Source: Mixta hanseatica
GTDB lineage: Bacteria; Pseudomonadota; Gammaproteobacteria; Enterobacterales; Enterobacteriaceae
DNA: 64,000 nucleotides
Assembly: GCF_023517775.1 (NCBI RefSeq)
Contig: NZ_CP082904.1
Location: 248,001 to 312,000, forward strand
Direction of reading: 5' to 3'
Shown: positions 16,819-26,523 of the stretch, piece after piece
How the letters are laid out: each line of letters starts with the position of its first letter
Numbering within the stretch: the stretch's first letter is position 1
Translations under genes and position numbers: made by a program
The notes under the pieces: generated by a model
The model's database searches: none
What the model was told of the DNA's origin: nothing
Seen by the model: the letters and a program-made list of their open reading frames with translations, nothing else

Positions 16819-17160
16819 ATCATTCGCCCTGTGTTTGCTGATTAATTTAATCTCCTCTACGGTGCGAACCGAAGTGAGAAACGATCAGGTCGCCACGTTG
16901 AGGAAATTTTTTCTGGCCTAACACCAGCTCATTTTGCCATCACTCGTAATAGTCACTTAACGGAATGATTACGTTATGATCCCACAGTATATCGTCAGAA
17001 CGCGGAAAATGTTACATCTGAGCCATAAGTAGCGGAAAATGGCGTATAAAAAGTAATCATTAACCGCACAAACAGCAGACTCTGCTGTCACTTAAGCTTA
17101 TTTAAAGCCTGGCAGTAAAGACGCCTTTTTTCCGCTATCGGCAGGACTAAAAAGGGAAAG
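16819..17160. other. proP upstream region
   Basis: About 340 bp of AT-rich sequence between proP and the uxuA terminator, with no convincing gene. Its length suits the multi-promoter (CRP, sigma-S/Fis) control known for E. coli proP, but I could not place individual sites with confidence. It contains the palindrome at 17072-17088. Confidence 0.5.
17072..17088. repeat. 17-bp perfect palindrome upstream of proP
   Basis: ACAGCAGA-C-TCTGCTGT, a perfect dyad with a one-base centre. It could be a repressor site; no known motif was recognised. Confidence 0.4.
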
Positions 17161-17164
17161 ACAT

Positions 17165-17190
17165 AAAAAAGCGCCGGAGACCGGCGCTTT
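17165..17190 (-). terminator. uxuA terminator
   Basis: On the minus strand, a 10-bp stem (AAAGCGCCGG/CCGGCGCTTT) with a 3-nt loop is followed by a T-run, 38 bp beyond the uxuA stop. Confidence 0.85.
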
Positions 17191-17227
17191 AAGTGAGCGT
17201 TAACCAGAAGAGGAAAGACGATCGAGG

Positions 17228-18412
17228 TTAATCAGCGAAAAAGCACTGTTTTAGCGCCAGCTCAACGCCGCGTAGCTCAGCCAGCCCTTTCAGGCGGCCA
17301 ATGGCGGAATAGCCGGGGTTAGTCTGTTTATGCAGATCGTCCAGCATCTGATGACCATGATCGGGACGCATAGGTATCGCGCGTGCGGCGCCGGCACGGC
17401 GGCGGCGCTGCTCCTCTTCCAGGATCACCTTTATTACGCCGACCATATCTACGTCGCCTGTCAGATGCGCGGCTTCATGAAAACTGTTGGGGTTTTCTTC
17501 CCGCTGCGTGGCGCGCAGATGGATAAAATGGATACGGTCGGCATAGGTTTTCGCCATCTGTACCAGATCGTTATCGGCGCGTACGCCGTAAGAGCCGGTA
17601 CAGAAAGTAAAGCCATTATGCAGGCTGCTGACCGTCTCGGTAAGCCACTGCATATCCTCCTGAGTAGAGACAATACGTGGCAGACCCAGAATAGGACGCG
17701 GCGGATCGTCCGGATGCACCGCCAGCATAATGCCTACTTCTTCCGCCACCGGCACGATAGCGCGCAGGAACGTGGCCATATGTTCGCGCAGGCGCGCCTT
17801 ATCAATGCCGTCATACTGCGACAGCTGCGCCTGAAACTGCTCCAGCGTATAGCCTTCTTCCGCGCCGGGCAGGCCGGCGATAATGTTGCGCGTCAGCGTG
17901 GCGATCGCCTCTGGCGTCATGGCGGCATAATAATCGGCCGCCTGACGCTGCTCGTCTGCGCTGTAGGTTTGCTGGGCGCCGGGACGCTTTAGAATATGCA
18001 ATTCAAACGCAGCGAAAGCGACGGCATCGAAGCGCAGCGCGCGTGCGCCGTTGGGCAACAGCCAGCCGAGATCGGTGCGCGTCCAGTCCAGCACCGGCAT
18101 AAAGTTATAGCAGACGGTATCAATGCCACAGGCGGCGAGGTTACGCAGCGACTGCTGATAGTTAGCGATATAACGCTGCCAGTCACCGCGTTGGGTTTTA
18201 ATCGCTTCATGTACCGGAACGCTTTCCACCACCGACCAGTAAAGCCCTTTTTCCGCCAGCTGTGCCTGCCGCGCCTTGATCTCATCTGTTGTCCAGATTT
18301 CACCGTTCGGAATATGATGCAGAGCGGTAACGATACCGGTCGCGCCAGCCTGCCTGGCATCATCCAGCGAGACGGGGTCGTTAGGGCCATACCAGCGCCA
18401 GGTGTGTTCCAT
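17228..18412 (-). CDS. uxuA: Mannonate dehydratase
   Basis: 394-aa enzyme that dehydrates D-mannonate to 2-keto-3-deoxygluconate in the glucuronate pathway, Mn/Fe-dependent. It begins [16 protein letters not shown] and has the motifs [40 protein letters not shown] and [10 protein letters not shown], all typical of UxuA (E. coli 394 aa). uxuB, its usual operon partner, is not adjacent; a terminator follows instead. It is divergent from a FadR-subfamily regulator, the likely control gene. Confidence 0.96.
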   Translation of the reverse strand: MEHTWRWYGPNDPVSLDDARQAGATGIVTALHHIPNGEIWTTDEIKARQAQLAEKGLYWSVVESVPVHEAIKTQRGDWQRYIANYQQSLRNLAACGIDTVCYNFMPVLDWTRTDLGWLLPNGARALRFDAVAFAAFELHILKRPGAQQTYSADEQRQAADYYAAMTPEAIATLTRNIIAGLPGAEEGYTLEQFQAQLSQYDGIDKARLREHMATFLRAIVPVAEEVGIMLAVHPDDPPRPILGLPRIVSTQEDMQWLTETVSSLHNGFTFCTGSYGVRADNDLVQMAKTYADRIHFIHLRATQREENPNSFHEAAHLTGDVDMVGVIKVILEEEQRRRRAGAARAIPMRPDHGHQMLDDLHKQTNPGYSAIGRLKGLAELRGVELALKQCFFAD

Positions 18413-18647
18413 AAGCTCTCCTGTAGTCGATTTATCTCGAAGCGGCGACCCAACGCAGCGGCCAGCCGATTAATGTAAAGGGCCATTGGTCCGGCCGCTG
18501 GGCCAGAATAGGGGAGTTTTTTGCCTGAAAGAGTGATGATTGTCCCATTATCAGGCGTTGTACCCGATAAACCAGGGCGTTGGCTGTAACAATAACGCCT
18601 CGTGAAATCGTGTTTACAGCAGCCTTAACCGGATAGAGAGAATTGTT

Positions 18648-19337
18648 ATGACACTACCCGCCATCAAAACCGAGCGGCTCTATCGACAAATTTCCAGCCT
18701 GATAAGCGCTGCGATCGCCCGCGGCGAGTTTGCGCCGGGCACGTTGCTGCCGCCGGAGCGTGAACTGGCCAGGCAACTCAACGTCAGCCGTTCGTCAGTA
18801 CGTGAAGCACTAATTGCGCTGGAGGTGACTGGCTGGGTAGAGATCCGCAGCGGCAACGGCGTACAGGTGGCGAATCCGCTGCCGGGCAAACCGACTGAGC
18901 CGGTGGATACCTTTAGCCTGCGCGATCTGATTAAAGCGCGTCAGGCTTTTGAGGCGATGACCGCCGAACTGGCGGCGCGTCACGGTACGGCGCAACAGCG
19001 GCAGGAGTTGCTGGAGGTTGCTCATCAACTGGCGCAGCATCAGGTAAATGACGACGAGTTTTTGCGTCATGATAAGCGCTTTCATCTACTGATCAGCGAA
19101 ATGACCGGCAATGACCTGTTACGGGAGATGATGGAGCAGCTGTGGAACCGGCGTAAAAGCCAGCGCTTTGTGCGGCTGGAGAGCCACTTTGCGGATCGGG
19201 ATTTTCCTCAGGCGTTGAACCATGACCATCAGCTGATCGCCAATGCCATCGCGCAGCAGAATCCGCAGCTTGCCCGCGACAGCATGGCGCTGCATTTGCA
19301 GCGCGTTTACGATCATCTGTTTGATACCTCCGCCTGA
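18648..19337 (+). CDS. GntR/FadR-subfamily regulator, probable uxuA repressor
   Basis: 229 aa. The N-terminal winged helix (about 5-75) contains PPERELARQLNVSRSSVREALIALE, the GntR signature. The rest is an all-helical FCD effector domain with His ligands (DKRFHLLI, NHDHQLI, ALHLQRVYDHL). It is divergent to uxuA across 235 bp, so it probably senses a hexuronate (mannonate/fructuronate) and represses uxuA. Shorter than E. coli UxuR or ExuR (about 257 aa), so it may be a different branch. No perfect UxuR palindrome was found in the intergenic region. Confidence 0.88.
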   Translation: MTLPAIKTERLYRQISSLISAAIARGEFAPGTLLPPERELARQLNVSRSSVREALIALEVTGWVEIRSGNGVQVANPLPGKPTEPVDTFSLRDLIKARQAFEAMTAELAARHGTAQQRQELLEVAHQLAQHQVNDDEFLRHDKRFHLLISEMTGNDLLREMMEQLWNRRKSQRFVRLESHFADRDFPQALNHDHQLIANAIAQQNPQLARDSMALHLQRVYDHLFDTSA

Positions 19338-19347
19338 TATCCGATGG

Positions 19348-20391
19348 TTAACGCTTCACCGGCGGACGGCCGTTGCCTAATAAAATAGCCAGCTTGCTGC
19401 CGCCCGGCGTGGTTTCCATCAGAATTTTACACACGCTGGTCAGCGGCACCGACAGCAGCATCCCTACCGGGCCGAGTAGCCAGCCCCAAAAGATCAACGA
19501 CAGAAACACCACCAGCGTGGACAAGCCGAGGCCGCGCCCCATTACGCGCGGCTCCAGCATATTGCCGAATACCATATGAATGGCGCTGAACAGGGCGGCG
19601 ACCAGCAGCGCATCATAAAAATCGTTTAGCACCAGCGCCTGAATAAAAGGCGGCACGCCGGCAATTATTGGCCCGATATTGGGAATAAAGTTCAGCACAA
19701 ACGCGACCACGCCCCAGAACAGGGCGAACTTGACATCCAGCAACAACAGGCTGATCCAGACGGCAATGCCGGTAATCAGGCTGATCAGCGTTTTTAATGC
19801 CAGATAGTGGGTCACTCCTTTCAGCGCCTTATGCAGGCCGGCGATGCGGATCTGCGGATTAATCAGCGCGTTGCGCAGCTTATAAGGCAGATGGCGTACT
19901 TCAAACAGCATGAAAATCACCGTCATGATCAGCAGCACAAAGTTACTCATCGCTCCGGAAAACTGCGTCAGCACCATGGTGGCGACATTCATAATTGCGT
20001 TCGGATCAAGCTGTTCCGCCAGCGCGCGGGTAGAGACAGGGATGTTTAGTCGCCCGGCATAGTGCTGAATCACCGTCAGCTTTTGCTCAAGAATGGCGCG
20101 TATTTGCGGATAAACCAGCGAGAACTCATTGACCGAGCTGGCCAGCATGGCGACCAGCATCAGAATAACCATCAGCACCACCACCATCACCAGCGTAATC
20201 GCCCAGCTGCGGCGCAGACCGCGACGCATTAGCATATTGACCAGCGGGTTGAGAATGATCGCCAGAAAGATGGCTAACAAAAAAGGAACGATAATATCGG
20301 ATGCAGCACGAATCCCTGCCAGAATGACCACCAGCGTTGCCATCTTCAGCAACATGTTTTGTCCCATCTTTTCCTGCTGCGGCGCGAGCAT
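19348..20391 (-). CDS. yhhT: YhhT, AI-2E family membrane transporter
   Basis: 347-aa inner-membrane protein of the AI-2E/PerM family with about eight membrane segments. Motifs near the C terminus (FVLNFIPNIGPIIAGVPP, GNMLEPRVMGRGLGLSTLVV, WGWLLGPVGMLLSVPLT) are family hallmarks, and the sequence tracks E. coli YhhT to the end. ATG 20391 is preferred over GTG 20418 because an AGGGA ribosome site precedes it. The substrate of YhhT is not established. It is divergent from yhhS, whereas in E. coli the two genes run in tandem (recollection). Confidence 0.93.
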   Translation of the reverse strand: MLAPQQEKMGQNMLLKMATLVVILAGIRAASDIIVPFLLAIFLAIILNPLVNMLMRRGLRRSWAITLVMVVVLMVILMLVAMLASSVNEFSLVYPQIRAILEQKLTVIQHYAGRLNIPVSTRALAEQLDPNAIMNVATMVLTQFSGAMSNFVLLIMTVIFMLFEVRHLPYKLRNALINPQIRIAGLHKALKGVTHYLALKTLISLITGIAVWISLLLLDVKFALFWGVVAFVLNFIPNIGPIIAGVPPFIQALVLNDFYDALLVAALFSAIHMVFGNMLEPRVMGRGLGLSTLVVFLSLIFWGWLLGPVGMLLSVPLTSVCKILMETTPGGSKLAILLGNGRPPVKR

Positions 20392-20524
20392 AGTTTTCCC
20401 TGTAAATAATTTCAGCACAGCAAATTGTAGCTGCTAACCCTTGCCAACGAACTGATTATTGCTACTAACCTGCGTATAGTAAAAACTTAGCCGGTTAATT
20501 ATCACCCGTAACGAGTTAAATATT

Positions 20525-21724
20525 ATGTCTGGACAGCCTGAGACGGAAGCCTCTGTCAGCGCTTTTCGTCTGAATCAGCGTATTCTTTCAATAGTGATTT
20601 TCAACTTTGCCAGCTATCTTGCCATCGGCCTGCCGCTGGCGGTCTTGCCTGGCTACGTGCATGACGTGATGGGATACAGCGCGTTTTGGGCGGGGCTGGT
20701 GATTAGCCTGCAATATCTCTCTACGCTACTCAGTCGACCCCACGCCGGCCGCTATGCTGATTTATGGGGGCCGAAAAAGGTGGTGATTTTTGGCCTGTTT
20801 GGTTGTCTGCTGAGCGGTATTTGTTACGCGCTAGCCGCCCTTAGCGCCGCCTGGCCGCTCATCAGCCTGAGTTTGCTCTGTATTGGCCGGCTGGCGTTAG
20901 GCATTGGACAAAGCTTTGCCGGCACCGGTTCTACCTTGTGGGGCGTGGGCGTGGTCGGCTCGCTGCATATTGGCCGGGTAATCTCCTGGAACGGCATCTG
21001 CACCTATGGCGCGATGGCGTTGGGCGCGCCGCTTGGCGCGTTGATTTATCATCTGGGCGGTATTCTGCTGTTGGCGGCGGTTATTATGCTGATCGTAATT
21101 GTCGCGATCCTGCTGGCGTTGCCGCGGCCGTCGGTCAAAGGCAGTAAAGGTAAACCGCTGCCGTTTCGTGCGGTGCTGGGAAGAATTTGGCCATTCGGTC
21201 TGCTGCTGGCGATGGCCTCAGCGGGATTTGGCGTGATCGCCACCTTTATTACCCTGTTTTATCAGGCGAAAGGCTGGCCGGGGGCAGCATTCTCATTAAC
21301 CCTGTTTAGCCTGGCGTTTGTCGGCACTCGCCTGCTGTTTCCCAACAGCATCAACCGGCACGGCGGATTGCGTGTGTCGTTGGTCTGTTTTGCGGTGGAG
21401 GCGCTGGGGCTGTTTATTGTCTGGCTCTCTTTTTCCCCATGGTTGGCGAATTTGGGTGCCTTACTGACCGGCGCAGGCTTTTCGCTGGTTTTTCCGGCGC
21501 TGGGCGTGGTGGCGGTGAAAGCGGTGCCGCAGCAGAATCAGGGCAGCGCGCTGGCCACCTTTACCGCATTCATGGATCTCTCGCTGGGTATTACCGGGCC
21601 GGTCGCCGGTTTTATCATGAGCTATGCGGGTGTGCCGGTGATCTATCTACTGAGCGCCCTGCTGGTATGCCTGGCGCTGCTGCTAACGTGGCGCATGCGT
21701 CGGCAGCCCGAAGCGTCGTCATAA
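20525..21724 (+). CDS. yhhS: YhhS, MFS transporter
   Basis: 399-aa major facilitator with 12 predicted membrane helices. The helix 2-3 loop reads SRPHAGRYADLWGPKK, a variant of the MFS motif, and the sequence closely follows E. coli YhhS, which is linked to arabinose efflux and glyphosate tolerance by overexpression (family knowledge). There are no inositol operon features, so despite its position next to iolI it is best seen as the conserved neighbour of dcrB, now separated from it by the iol cluster. Confidence 0.92.
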   Translation: MSGQPETEASVSAFRLNQRILSIVIFNFASYLAIGLPLAVLPGYVHDVMGYSAFWAGLVISLQYLSTLLSRPHAGRYADLWGPKKVVIFGLFGCLLSGICYALAALSAAWPLISLSLLCIGRLALGIGQSFAGTGSTLWGVGVVGSLHIGRVISWNGICTYGAMALGAPLGALIYHLGGILLLAAVIMLIVIVAILLALPRPSVKGSKGKPLPFRAVLGRIWPFGLLLAMASAGFGVIATFITLFYQAKGWPGAAFSLTLFSLAFVGTRLLFPNSINRHGGLRVSLVCFAVEALGLFIVWLSFSPWLANLGALLTGAGFSLVFPALGVVAVKAVPQQNQGSALATFTAFMDLSLGITGPVAGFIMSYAGVPVIYLLSALLVCLALLLTWRMRRQPEASS

Positions 21725-21733
21725 AGGCGCTAT

Positions 21734-21756
21734 AAAAAAGGCCTCCGTTGGAGGCC
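21734..21756 (-). terminator. iolI terminator
   Basis: On the minus strand GGCCTCC/GGAGGCC with a 3-nt loop is followed by six T, 52 bp past the iolI stop. It may also stop yhhS transcripts. Confidence 0.8.
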
Positions 21757-21807
21757 AGAAACTGCAAAGACACAAATAACAGATAACTCTTGCAGAACCG
21801 CGCCGCA

Positions 21808-22623
21808 TTAAGCCTGCAGCAGTTCAATACTTTGGCGGATTTCACGTTCGATATCCGCCTCACGCCAGTTCGCTAAATCAGAAGAGAAAGGTTCAAAGGC
21901 GTAAACGCCGCGATAGCCCATCTGCTCAAGGCGCCGTACCTGCGCCACGCTGTTCAGCACATCGCCCTTGCTGAGCATAATACGTTCTTCATCGGTCAGC
22001 TCCGCGATGGGACGCGTGTCTTCTACCCCGGAAAGATGCACCAGACCGATGCGCTCGATATCAATGCCGGATGCGAACTCCTGCTCAGCCTGTTCATAGA
22101 GATGATGATGGAAAGTATCGATCAGCAGGTTAAAGGGAACCTGCGCATCGCGGATCAGCGACTGAGTTTGTACCGCAGAGCGCAGCGAGCTTTGCGGGAA
22201 CCCCAGCGGCTCTACCAGACCTTTAATTCCATACTGTGCAAACAGCGGCGCGAGCTTTTGCAGCGCGGCGATGGTTTTTTCCGCCGCGATCGGCTGCCCC
22301 TCATTTAACGGGCAAAGCACCAGCGCACCAGCGCCAATCGCCTGCGCCTCTTTCAATAGCGCTTCCGCCTGCGCCAGCAGCGCGTCATCCAGTCGGTTAA
22401 AAGGATAAAGCGCGTTAATAGTCACAATCTCCATGCCGTACTGCTGCGCCAGCGCGTTTACCTGCTGGTGGCTCAGGCTATCGGTCACCTTGCCGCTGGG
22501 CATGTCATTACGCAATTCCACCTTATTCAGGCCAAGCCGCTGAACCAGCTTGAAAAACGATTCAATGCTGAGACTGGGCGCAATTTTGCGGTTGATACAG
22601 AAACGGGTGGGATCGATGGCCAT
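21808..22623 (-). CDS. iolI: 2-keto-myo-inositol isomerase IolI
   Basis: 271-aa TIM-barrel protein of the xylose-isomerase-like family. It interconverts 2-keto-myo-inositol and 1-keto-D-chiro-inositol, letting the pathway accept D-chiro-inositol. Metal-ligand regions visible are GLVEPLGFPQSSLR, LLIDTFHHHLY, GLVHLSGVED and the C-terminal YAFEPFS. ATG 22623 is preferred because AGGAG precedes it by a good distance; 22638 has none. It is divergent from iolA across a 414-bp control region and ends at its own terminator. Confidence 0.88.
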   Translation of the reverse strand: MAIDPTRFCINRKIAPSLSIESFFKLVQRLGLNKVELRNDMPSGKVTDSLSHQQVNALAQQYGMEIVTINALYPFNRLDDALLAQAEALLKEAQAIGAGALVLCPLNEGQPIAAEKTIAALQKLAPLFAQYGIKGLVEPLGFPQSSLRSAVQTQSLIRDAQVPFNLLIDTFHHHLYEQAEQEFASGIDIERIGLVHLSGVEDTRPIAELTDEERIMLSKGDVLNSVAQVRRLEQMGYRGVYAFEPFSSDLANWREADIEREIRQSIELLQA

Positions 22624-22697
22624 GATGTGCTCCTGCAAAACGTTAAGTAAAAACCGACATTGCTACGCGTCGGGCGGTTGGCCTAAAGAGAACATTT

Positions 22698-22764
22698 ATT
22701 TCAAAAATAAGGAATAATGAAATGGTGGTTTTTGGATCTGCTTCGCAAAAATTTCATTTTTCAT
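22698..22764. promoter_or_regulatory. IolR-type operator boxes upstream of iolI
   Basis: ATTTCA at 22698-22703 and TGAAAT at 22718-22723 form a dyad 20 bp apart (start to start). A further ATTTCA (22751-22756) and TTTCATT (22758-22764) lie upstream. The same boxes recur before iolA, iolR, iolC and iolD. IolR binding is inference. Confidence 0.5.
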
Positions 22765-22923
22765 TGCACGCTATGCAGAAAAGAAGAAGGCGACCGTAAG
22801 GCGCCGCCATACAAGGCACAGCGCATAGCCTCCCGGGCAGCTTAACTGACTGAAACAGGCGCGTTACGTTACGGGAAAAATGCGATCCATCCCGCTAAAA
22901 ACGAATTTTCCAATCTGAACTAT

Positions 22924-22947
22924 TTGAAAAATTTATTTCAATATAAT
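22924..22947 (+). promoter_or_regulatory. iolA promoter with overlapping dyad operator
   Basis: A perfect palindrome TTGAAA-N6-TTTCAA (22924-22941) abuts a perfect -10 box TATAAT (22942-22947). No good -35 is at 17 bp. A protein bound to the dyad would block RNA polymerase, the layout expected for IolR repression. Confidence 0.65.
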
Positions 22948-23037
22948 AGGGTCAATGCACGGAAACGGGTTAAATCCCGGCAGCCAATGGCGAAGCGGGC
23001 CGTGCGGCAGGGACCACCACATTAATGAGGCATGAAC

Positions 23038-24543
23038 ATGAATATCGTTGGAAACTTTATTGGCGGCAAAATCACACATAGCGCCAGCAATGAAACTATT
23101 CCGGTTTACGATCCTGCTACCGGAAAAGTGGTGCGCGAACTGACGCAAAGCACCGCGGATGAAGTGGCGCAGGCGATAACGGCGGCGCATAATGCCTTCC
23201 CGGAATGGTCGAATACCTCTCCGCTGCGCCGCGCCCGCGTCATGTTCAATTTTAAAATGCTGTTGGAAAAACACCGCGATGAACTGGCGGAGCTGATTGT
23301 CAGCGAGCATGGCAAAGTGTGGTCGGACGCCCTGGGCGAGCTGACGCGCGGCATGGAAGTTGTCGAGTTCGCCTGCGGCATTCCGCACCTGATCAAAGGG
23401 GAATACTCGCCGAACGTCGGCACCGGCGTGGATAGCTATTCGCTAATGCAGCCGCTGGGCGTGGTGGCGGGCATTACGCCGTTTAACTTCCCGGCGATGG
23501 TGCCGATGTGGATGTTCCCGATTGCGCTGGCCTGCGGCAATACCTTTGTCCTGAAGCCGCCGGCGCTGGATCCCTCCGCTGCCGTGCGCATGGCTGAGCT
23601 GCTGAGCGAAGCCGGGCTGCCGGATGGCGTATTCAATGTGGTGCATTGTTCTAATGAGGATGCCGAACAGCTTTATACTGACAGCCGTGTCCAGGCGGTC
23701 AGCTTTGTCGGCTCTTCAGGCGTTGCGGAGCATATCTATAAAACCGCCAGCGCTTACGGCAAACGCGTTCAGGCGTTCGGCGCGGCCAAAAATCACGCCA
23801 TCGTTATGCCGGACGCCGATCCGGATGCGACAGTGAACGCCATTATGGGCGGGGCTTATGGTTCTGCGGGCGAACGCTGCATGGCGCTGCCGGTGGTGGT
23901 CGCGGTTGGCGATGATACCGCGGATAAGCTGATCGCGCGCCTGACACCATTGGTCAAAGCGCTGCGTGTAGGACCGGGTATGCAAAAAGGCAGTGAGGAA
24001 AATGAGATGGGCCCGGTGGTTTCCGCCATCCATCAGAAAAAGGTGCTGGGCTATATCGATAAAGGCGTAGCGGAAGGGGCGGCGCTGGTGGTTGACGGGC
24101 GTAACTTCCAGGTGCCGGGGTACGCAGAAGGTTACTACGTGGGTGGCACGCTGTTTGATCACGTCACCACGGATATGGTTATCTGGCGCGAAGAGATCTT
24201 CGGACCGGTATTAGGCATTATGCGCGCACCGGATTACCAGAGCGCGCTGGCGCTGGTCAACAGCCATGAGTTCGGCAACGGCAGCGCGATCTTTACCAGC
24301 AACGGCCATACCGCGCGTGATTTTGTGCAAAACGTCGAGGCGGGCATGGTTGGCGTCAATGTGCCGGTACCGGTGCCGATGGCATTCCATAGCTTTGGCG
24401 GCTGGAAGCGTTCGGTATTCGGCGCGCTTAACGTGCATGGTCCGGACGGCGTGCGTTTCTATACGCGCATGAAAACCGCCACGGCGCGCTGGCCGAGCGG
24501 CCAGCAGACGGTATCTGAATTCAGTATGCCAACGCTGAGCTAA
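23038..24543 (+). CDS. iolA: Methylmalonate/malonate-semialdehyde dehydrogenase (acylating)
   Basis: 501-aa CoA-dependent aldehyde dehydrogenase that turns malonate semialdehyde into acetyl-CoA, the last step of inositol breakdown. Typical motifs are GITPFNFPAMVPMWMFP, FVGSSGVAEHIY and the catalytic Cys281 in GSAGERCMALPV, with EEIFGPVLG later. ATG 23038 is preferred over 23032, since GAGG at 23027-23030 is spaced properly only for 23038. iolB follows 21 bp downstream, so the two form an operon under the promoter/operator at 22924-22947. Confidence 0.95.
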   Translation: MNIVGNFIGGKITHSASNETIPVYDPATGKVVRELTQSTADEVAQAITAAHNAFPEWSNTSPLRRARVMFNFKMLLEKHRDELAELIVSEHGKVWSDALGELTRGMEVVEFACGIPHLIKGEYSPNVGTGVDSYSLMQPLGVVAGITPFNFPAMVPMWMFPIALACGNTFVLKPPALDPSAAVRMAELLSEAGLPDGVFNVVHCSNEDAEQLYTDSRVQAVSFVGSSGVAEHIYKTASAYGKRVQAFGAAKNHAIVMPDADPDATVNAIMGGAYGSAGERCMALPVVVAVGDDTADKLIARLTPLVKALRVGPGMQKGSEENEMGPVVSAIHQKKVLGYIDKGVAEGAALVVDGRNFQVPGYAEGYYVGGTLFDHVTTDMVIWREEIFGPVLGIMRAPDYQSALALVNSHEFGNGSAIFTSNGHTARDFVQNVEAGMVGVNVPVPVPMAFHSFGGWKRSVFGALNVHGPDGVRFYTRMKTATARWPSGQQTVSEFSMPTLS

Positions 24544-24564
24544 CCGGTTTACAAGGAGGAACGT

Positions 24565-25386
24565 ATGTCTTTGCTTGCGAAACGTCAGCAGCCTGACACC
24601 AACGGCCGTATCCAACACATTACTCCGGAAAGCGCCGGCTGGCGCTTTGTTGGTTTTGATGTCTATCTGCTGAAACAGGGGCAAATCCTGACGCTGGAAA
24701 GCGGGGATAAAGAGCTATGCCTGGTGCTGGTCGCCGGGTTGGCTTCGGTGAAAACGCGACAGGCAGAATTTCCCAATATCGGTAAACGTCAGTCGCCTTT
24801 TGAACGTACGCCGCCTTACTCGGTGTATGTGCCGCACCAGGATCGCGTTGAGGTGGTAGCGGACTCTGACCTGGAGCTGGCGGTATGCAGCGCGCCAGGG
24901 CAAGGGCATTTACCGGCACGGCTGATTGCGCCAGAAGATGTGGGCGTTGAGCATCGCGGTAAAGGGCGCAACAAGCGGCTGGTGCATAATATCTTGCCGG
25001 ATGATAAGCCCGCCGACAGCCTGCTGGTGGTAGAGGTTTATACTGATGAGGGCGATACCAGCTCTTACCCCAGCCATAAGCATGACCAGGAAGATTCACC
25101 GGATGAAACCTATCTGGAAGAAACCTATTATCATCGTTTTCAGCCGGAGCAGGGCTTCGCCATGCAGCGCGTCTATACTGACGATCGATCGCTGGATGAA
25201 TGTATGGCCCCCTATAATCGCGACGTGGTGACGGTGCCGCGCGGCTACCATCCGGTTGCCACGATTGCCGGATACGATAACTATTACCTGAACGTCATGG
25301 CCGGGCCGGTGCGAAAATGGAAATTTACCTGGGAGAAGGATCACGCCTGGGTTAACAGCGACGATTACCCCGCGAACGGGAAATAA
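24565..25386 (+). CDS. iolB: 5-deoxy-glucuronate isomerase
   Basis: 273-aa cupin-fold isomerase that converts 5-deoxy-D-glucuronate to 2-deoxy-5-keto-D-gluconate. Metal-binding motifs are visible as SYPSHKHDQEDSPDETYLEE, YTDDRSLDE and VTVPRGYHPVATIAGY. AAGGAGGA precedes ATG 24565. Second gene of the iolA-iolB operon, ended by a strong terminator shared with the convergent iolR. Confidence 0.95.
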   Translation: MSLLAKRQQPDTNGRIQHITPESAGWRFVGFDVYLLKQGQILTLESGDKELCLVLVAGLASVKTRQAEFPNIGKRQSPFERTPPYSVYVPHQDRVEVVADSDLELAVCSAPGQGHLPARLIAPEDVGVEHRGKGRNKRLVHNILPDDKPADSLLVVEVYTDEGDTSSYPSHKHDQEDSPDETYLEETYYHRFQPEQGFAMQRVYTDDRSLDECMAPYNRDVVTVPRGYHPVATIAGYDNYYLNVMAGPVRKWKFTWEKDHAWVNSDDYPANGK

Positions 25387-25404
25387 GCGTAGCCGGGAAA
25401 AGAA

Positions 25405-25440
25405 CAGAAAAAAGCAGCCTAAATCACGGGCTGCTTTTTT
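25405..25440. terminator. Bidirectional terminator between iolB and iolR
   Basis: An AAAAAGCAGCC / GGCTGCTTTTT stem around a 9-nt loop gives T-runs on both strands for the two convergent genes. Confidence 0.85.
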
Positions 25441-25467
25441 ATTAGCGACAGGAATTTAATAGTACTA

Positions 25468-26307
25468 CTACTCTTTGGCGTTGTTTAATGCCAGCGATAC
25501 CGCCAGAGTCTGGGCAAGACAAAGAGAAGCCACCTGAGAACGGAAACCATCTACCTGTGCTTCGCGCACCACAAAACAGACGTCGCTGAAGGCGGCCAAT
25601 GGGCTAACCTGACTATCAGTAATGGCTATCTGCTGCGCGCCACGCCGGGCGCCCATCTCTACCAGCTCCACACCTTCACGTGCATAAGGTGAGTAGCTGA
25701 TGGCGATCACCACATCTTTTGGGTTCACCAGGCTAAGCTGCTCGGTGAACATGCCGCCCAGCCCATCGATCAGGAAAGCGCGGCGTTCCAGATGGCGTAA
25801 AGCGTAAGTCAAATAGGAGGCCACGCTAAAGGAGCGGCGCAGGCCGATCACGTAGATGTTTTCAGCGTTATTCAGCATCTCTACCGCTTTATTAAGCTGC
25901 TCGGGGTTGGTCTGCATCGCCAGCTGCTGCAAGGCCTGTGAATTCACCATGGTAAACACGTTGAGAATTTCCGCTGGGTTTTCAGGAGAGGCGGCCGCCT
26001 CGTCGGTCGCCGTCTGCCTGAATAGCCGCGCCCGCTCGGTATAGTTAACCGTTTCTTCCATCAGGTGCTGGCGGAATACCTGCTTCATTTCGTTAAAGCC
26101 GCTGAAGCCAAACGCGTTAGAAAAGCGAATTAATGTCGAAGGCGGAACGTCAGCCTGCTGAGCAATAGACGCGACGGTATCAAAAGCGATGCTGTTGCTG
26201 TTATCAAGTATATAGCGTGCGACCTGCTTCAGGCGTTTACTGAGCGTATCGTAACGACGGCGAATGTCGTCCTGTAACAGGGAAAGCTGGGTAGGATTAG
26301 TTGTCAT
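25468..26307 (-). CDS. iolR: IolR, RpiR/MurR-family regulator of inositol genes
   Basis: 279 aa. The N-terminal HTH_6 domain (about 1-85) includes AFDTVASIAQQADVPPSTLIRFSNAFGF, and a C-terminal SIS sugar-phosphate-sensing domain spans about 120-265 (YVIGLRRSFSVASYL, AISYSPYAREGVELVEMG). In other enterobacteria the RpiR-type IolR represses the iol genes until an inositol-derived intermediate binds. Its position within the cluster and the repeated boxes in all iol control regions, including its own, support this role. Single gene, convergent to iolAB. Confidence 0.9.
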   Translation of the reverse strand: MTTNPTQLSLLQDDIRRRYDTLSKRLKQVARYILDNSNSIAFDTVASIAQQADVPPSTLIRFSNAFGFSGFNEMKQVFRQHLMEETVNYTERARLFRQTATDEAAASPENPAEILNVFTMVNSQALQQLAMQTNPEQLNKAVEMLNNAENIYVIGLRRSFSVASYLTYALRHLERRAFLIDGLGGMFTEQLSLVNPKDVVIAISYSPYAREGVELVEMGARRGAQQIAITDSQVSPLAAFSDVCFVVREAQVDGFRSQVASLCLAQTLAVSLALNNAKE

Positions 26308-26366
26308 TACTTCGGCCTGCTAAAAATGATGGGCATATTGCTGAGCGATATTCTACCAGACGAATG

Positions 26367-26420
26367 GAAAATTTCATTTGAATCCCCGATTAGCAGTCTT
26401 TATTTCATCGCAACATGAAT
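26367..26420 (-). promoter_or_regulatory. IolR-type boxes upstream of iolR
   Basis: GAAAATTTC (26367-26375) and a dyad ATTTCAT-N6-ATGAAT (26402-26420) lie 60-115 bp before the iolR start. They match the boxes in the other iol regions, suggesting autoregulation. Confidence 0.45.
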
Positions 26421-26523
26421 TGCCTCACAAAATGTGGTGCTAAATGCCGCACGTTTAGGTAATCAGTGCGCATTAATGCGGATAATTCAGGCTTATCCGG
26501 CTGAACGCGCCCGCCGTCCAGAT

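Noticed and set aside
20525..21724. MFS protein next to iolI as the inositol transporter
   Set aside because: The sequence follows YhhS throughout, it runs on the other strand with a terminator between, and has no iol boxes.
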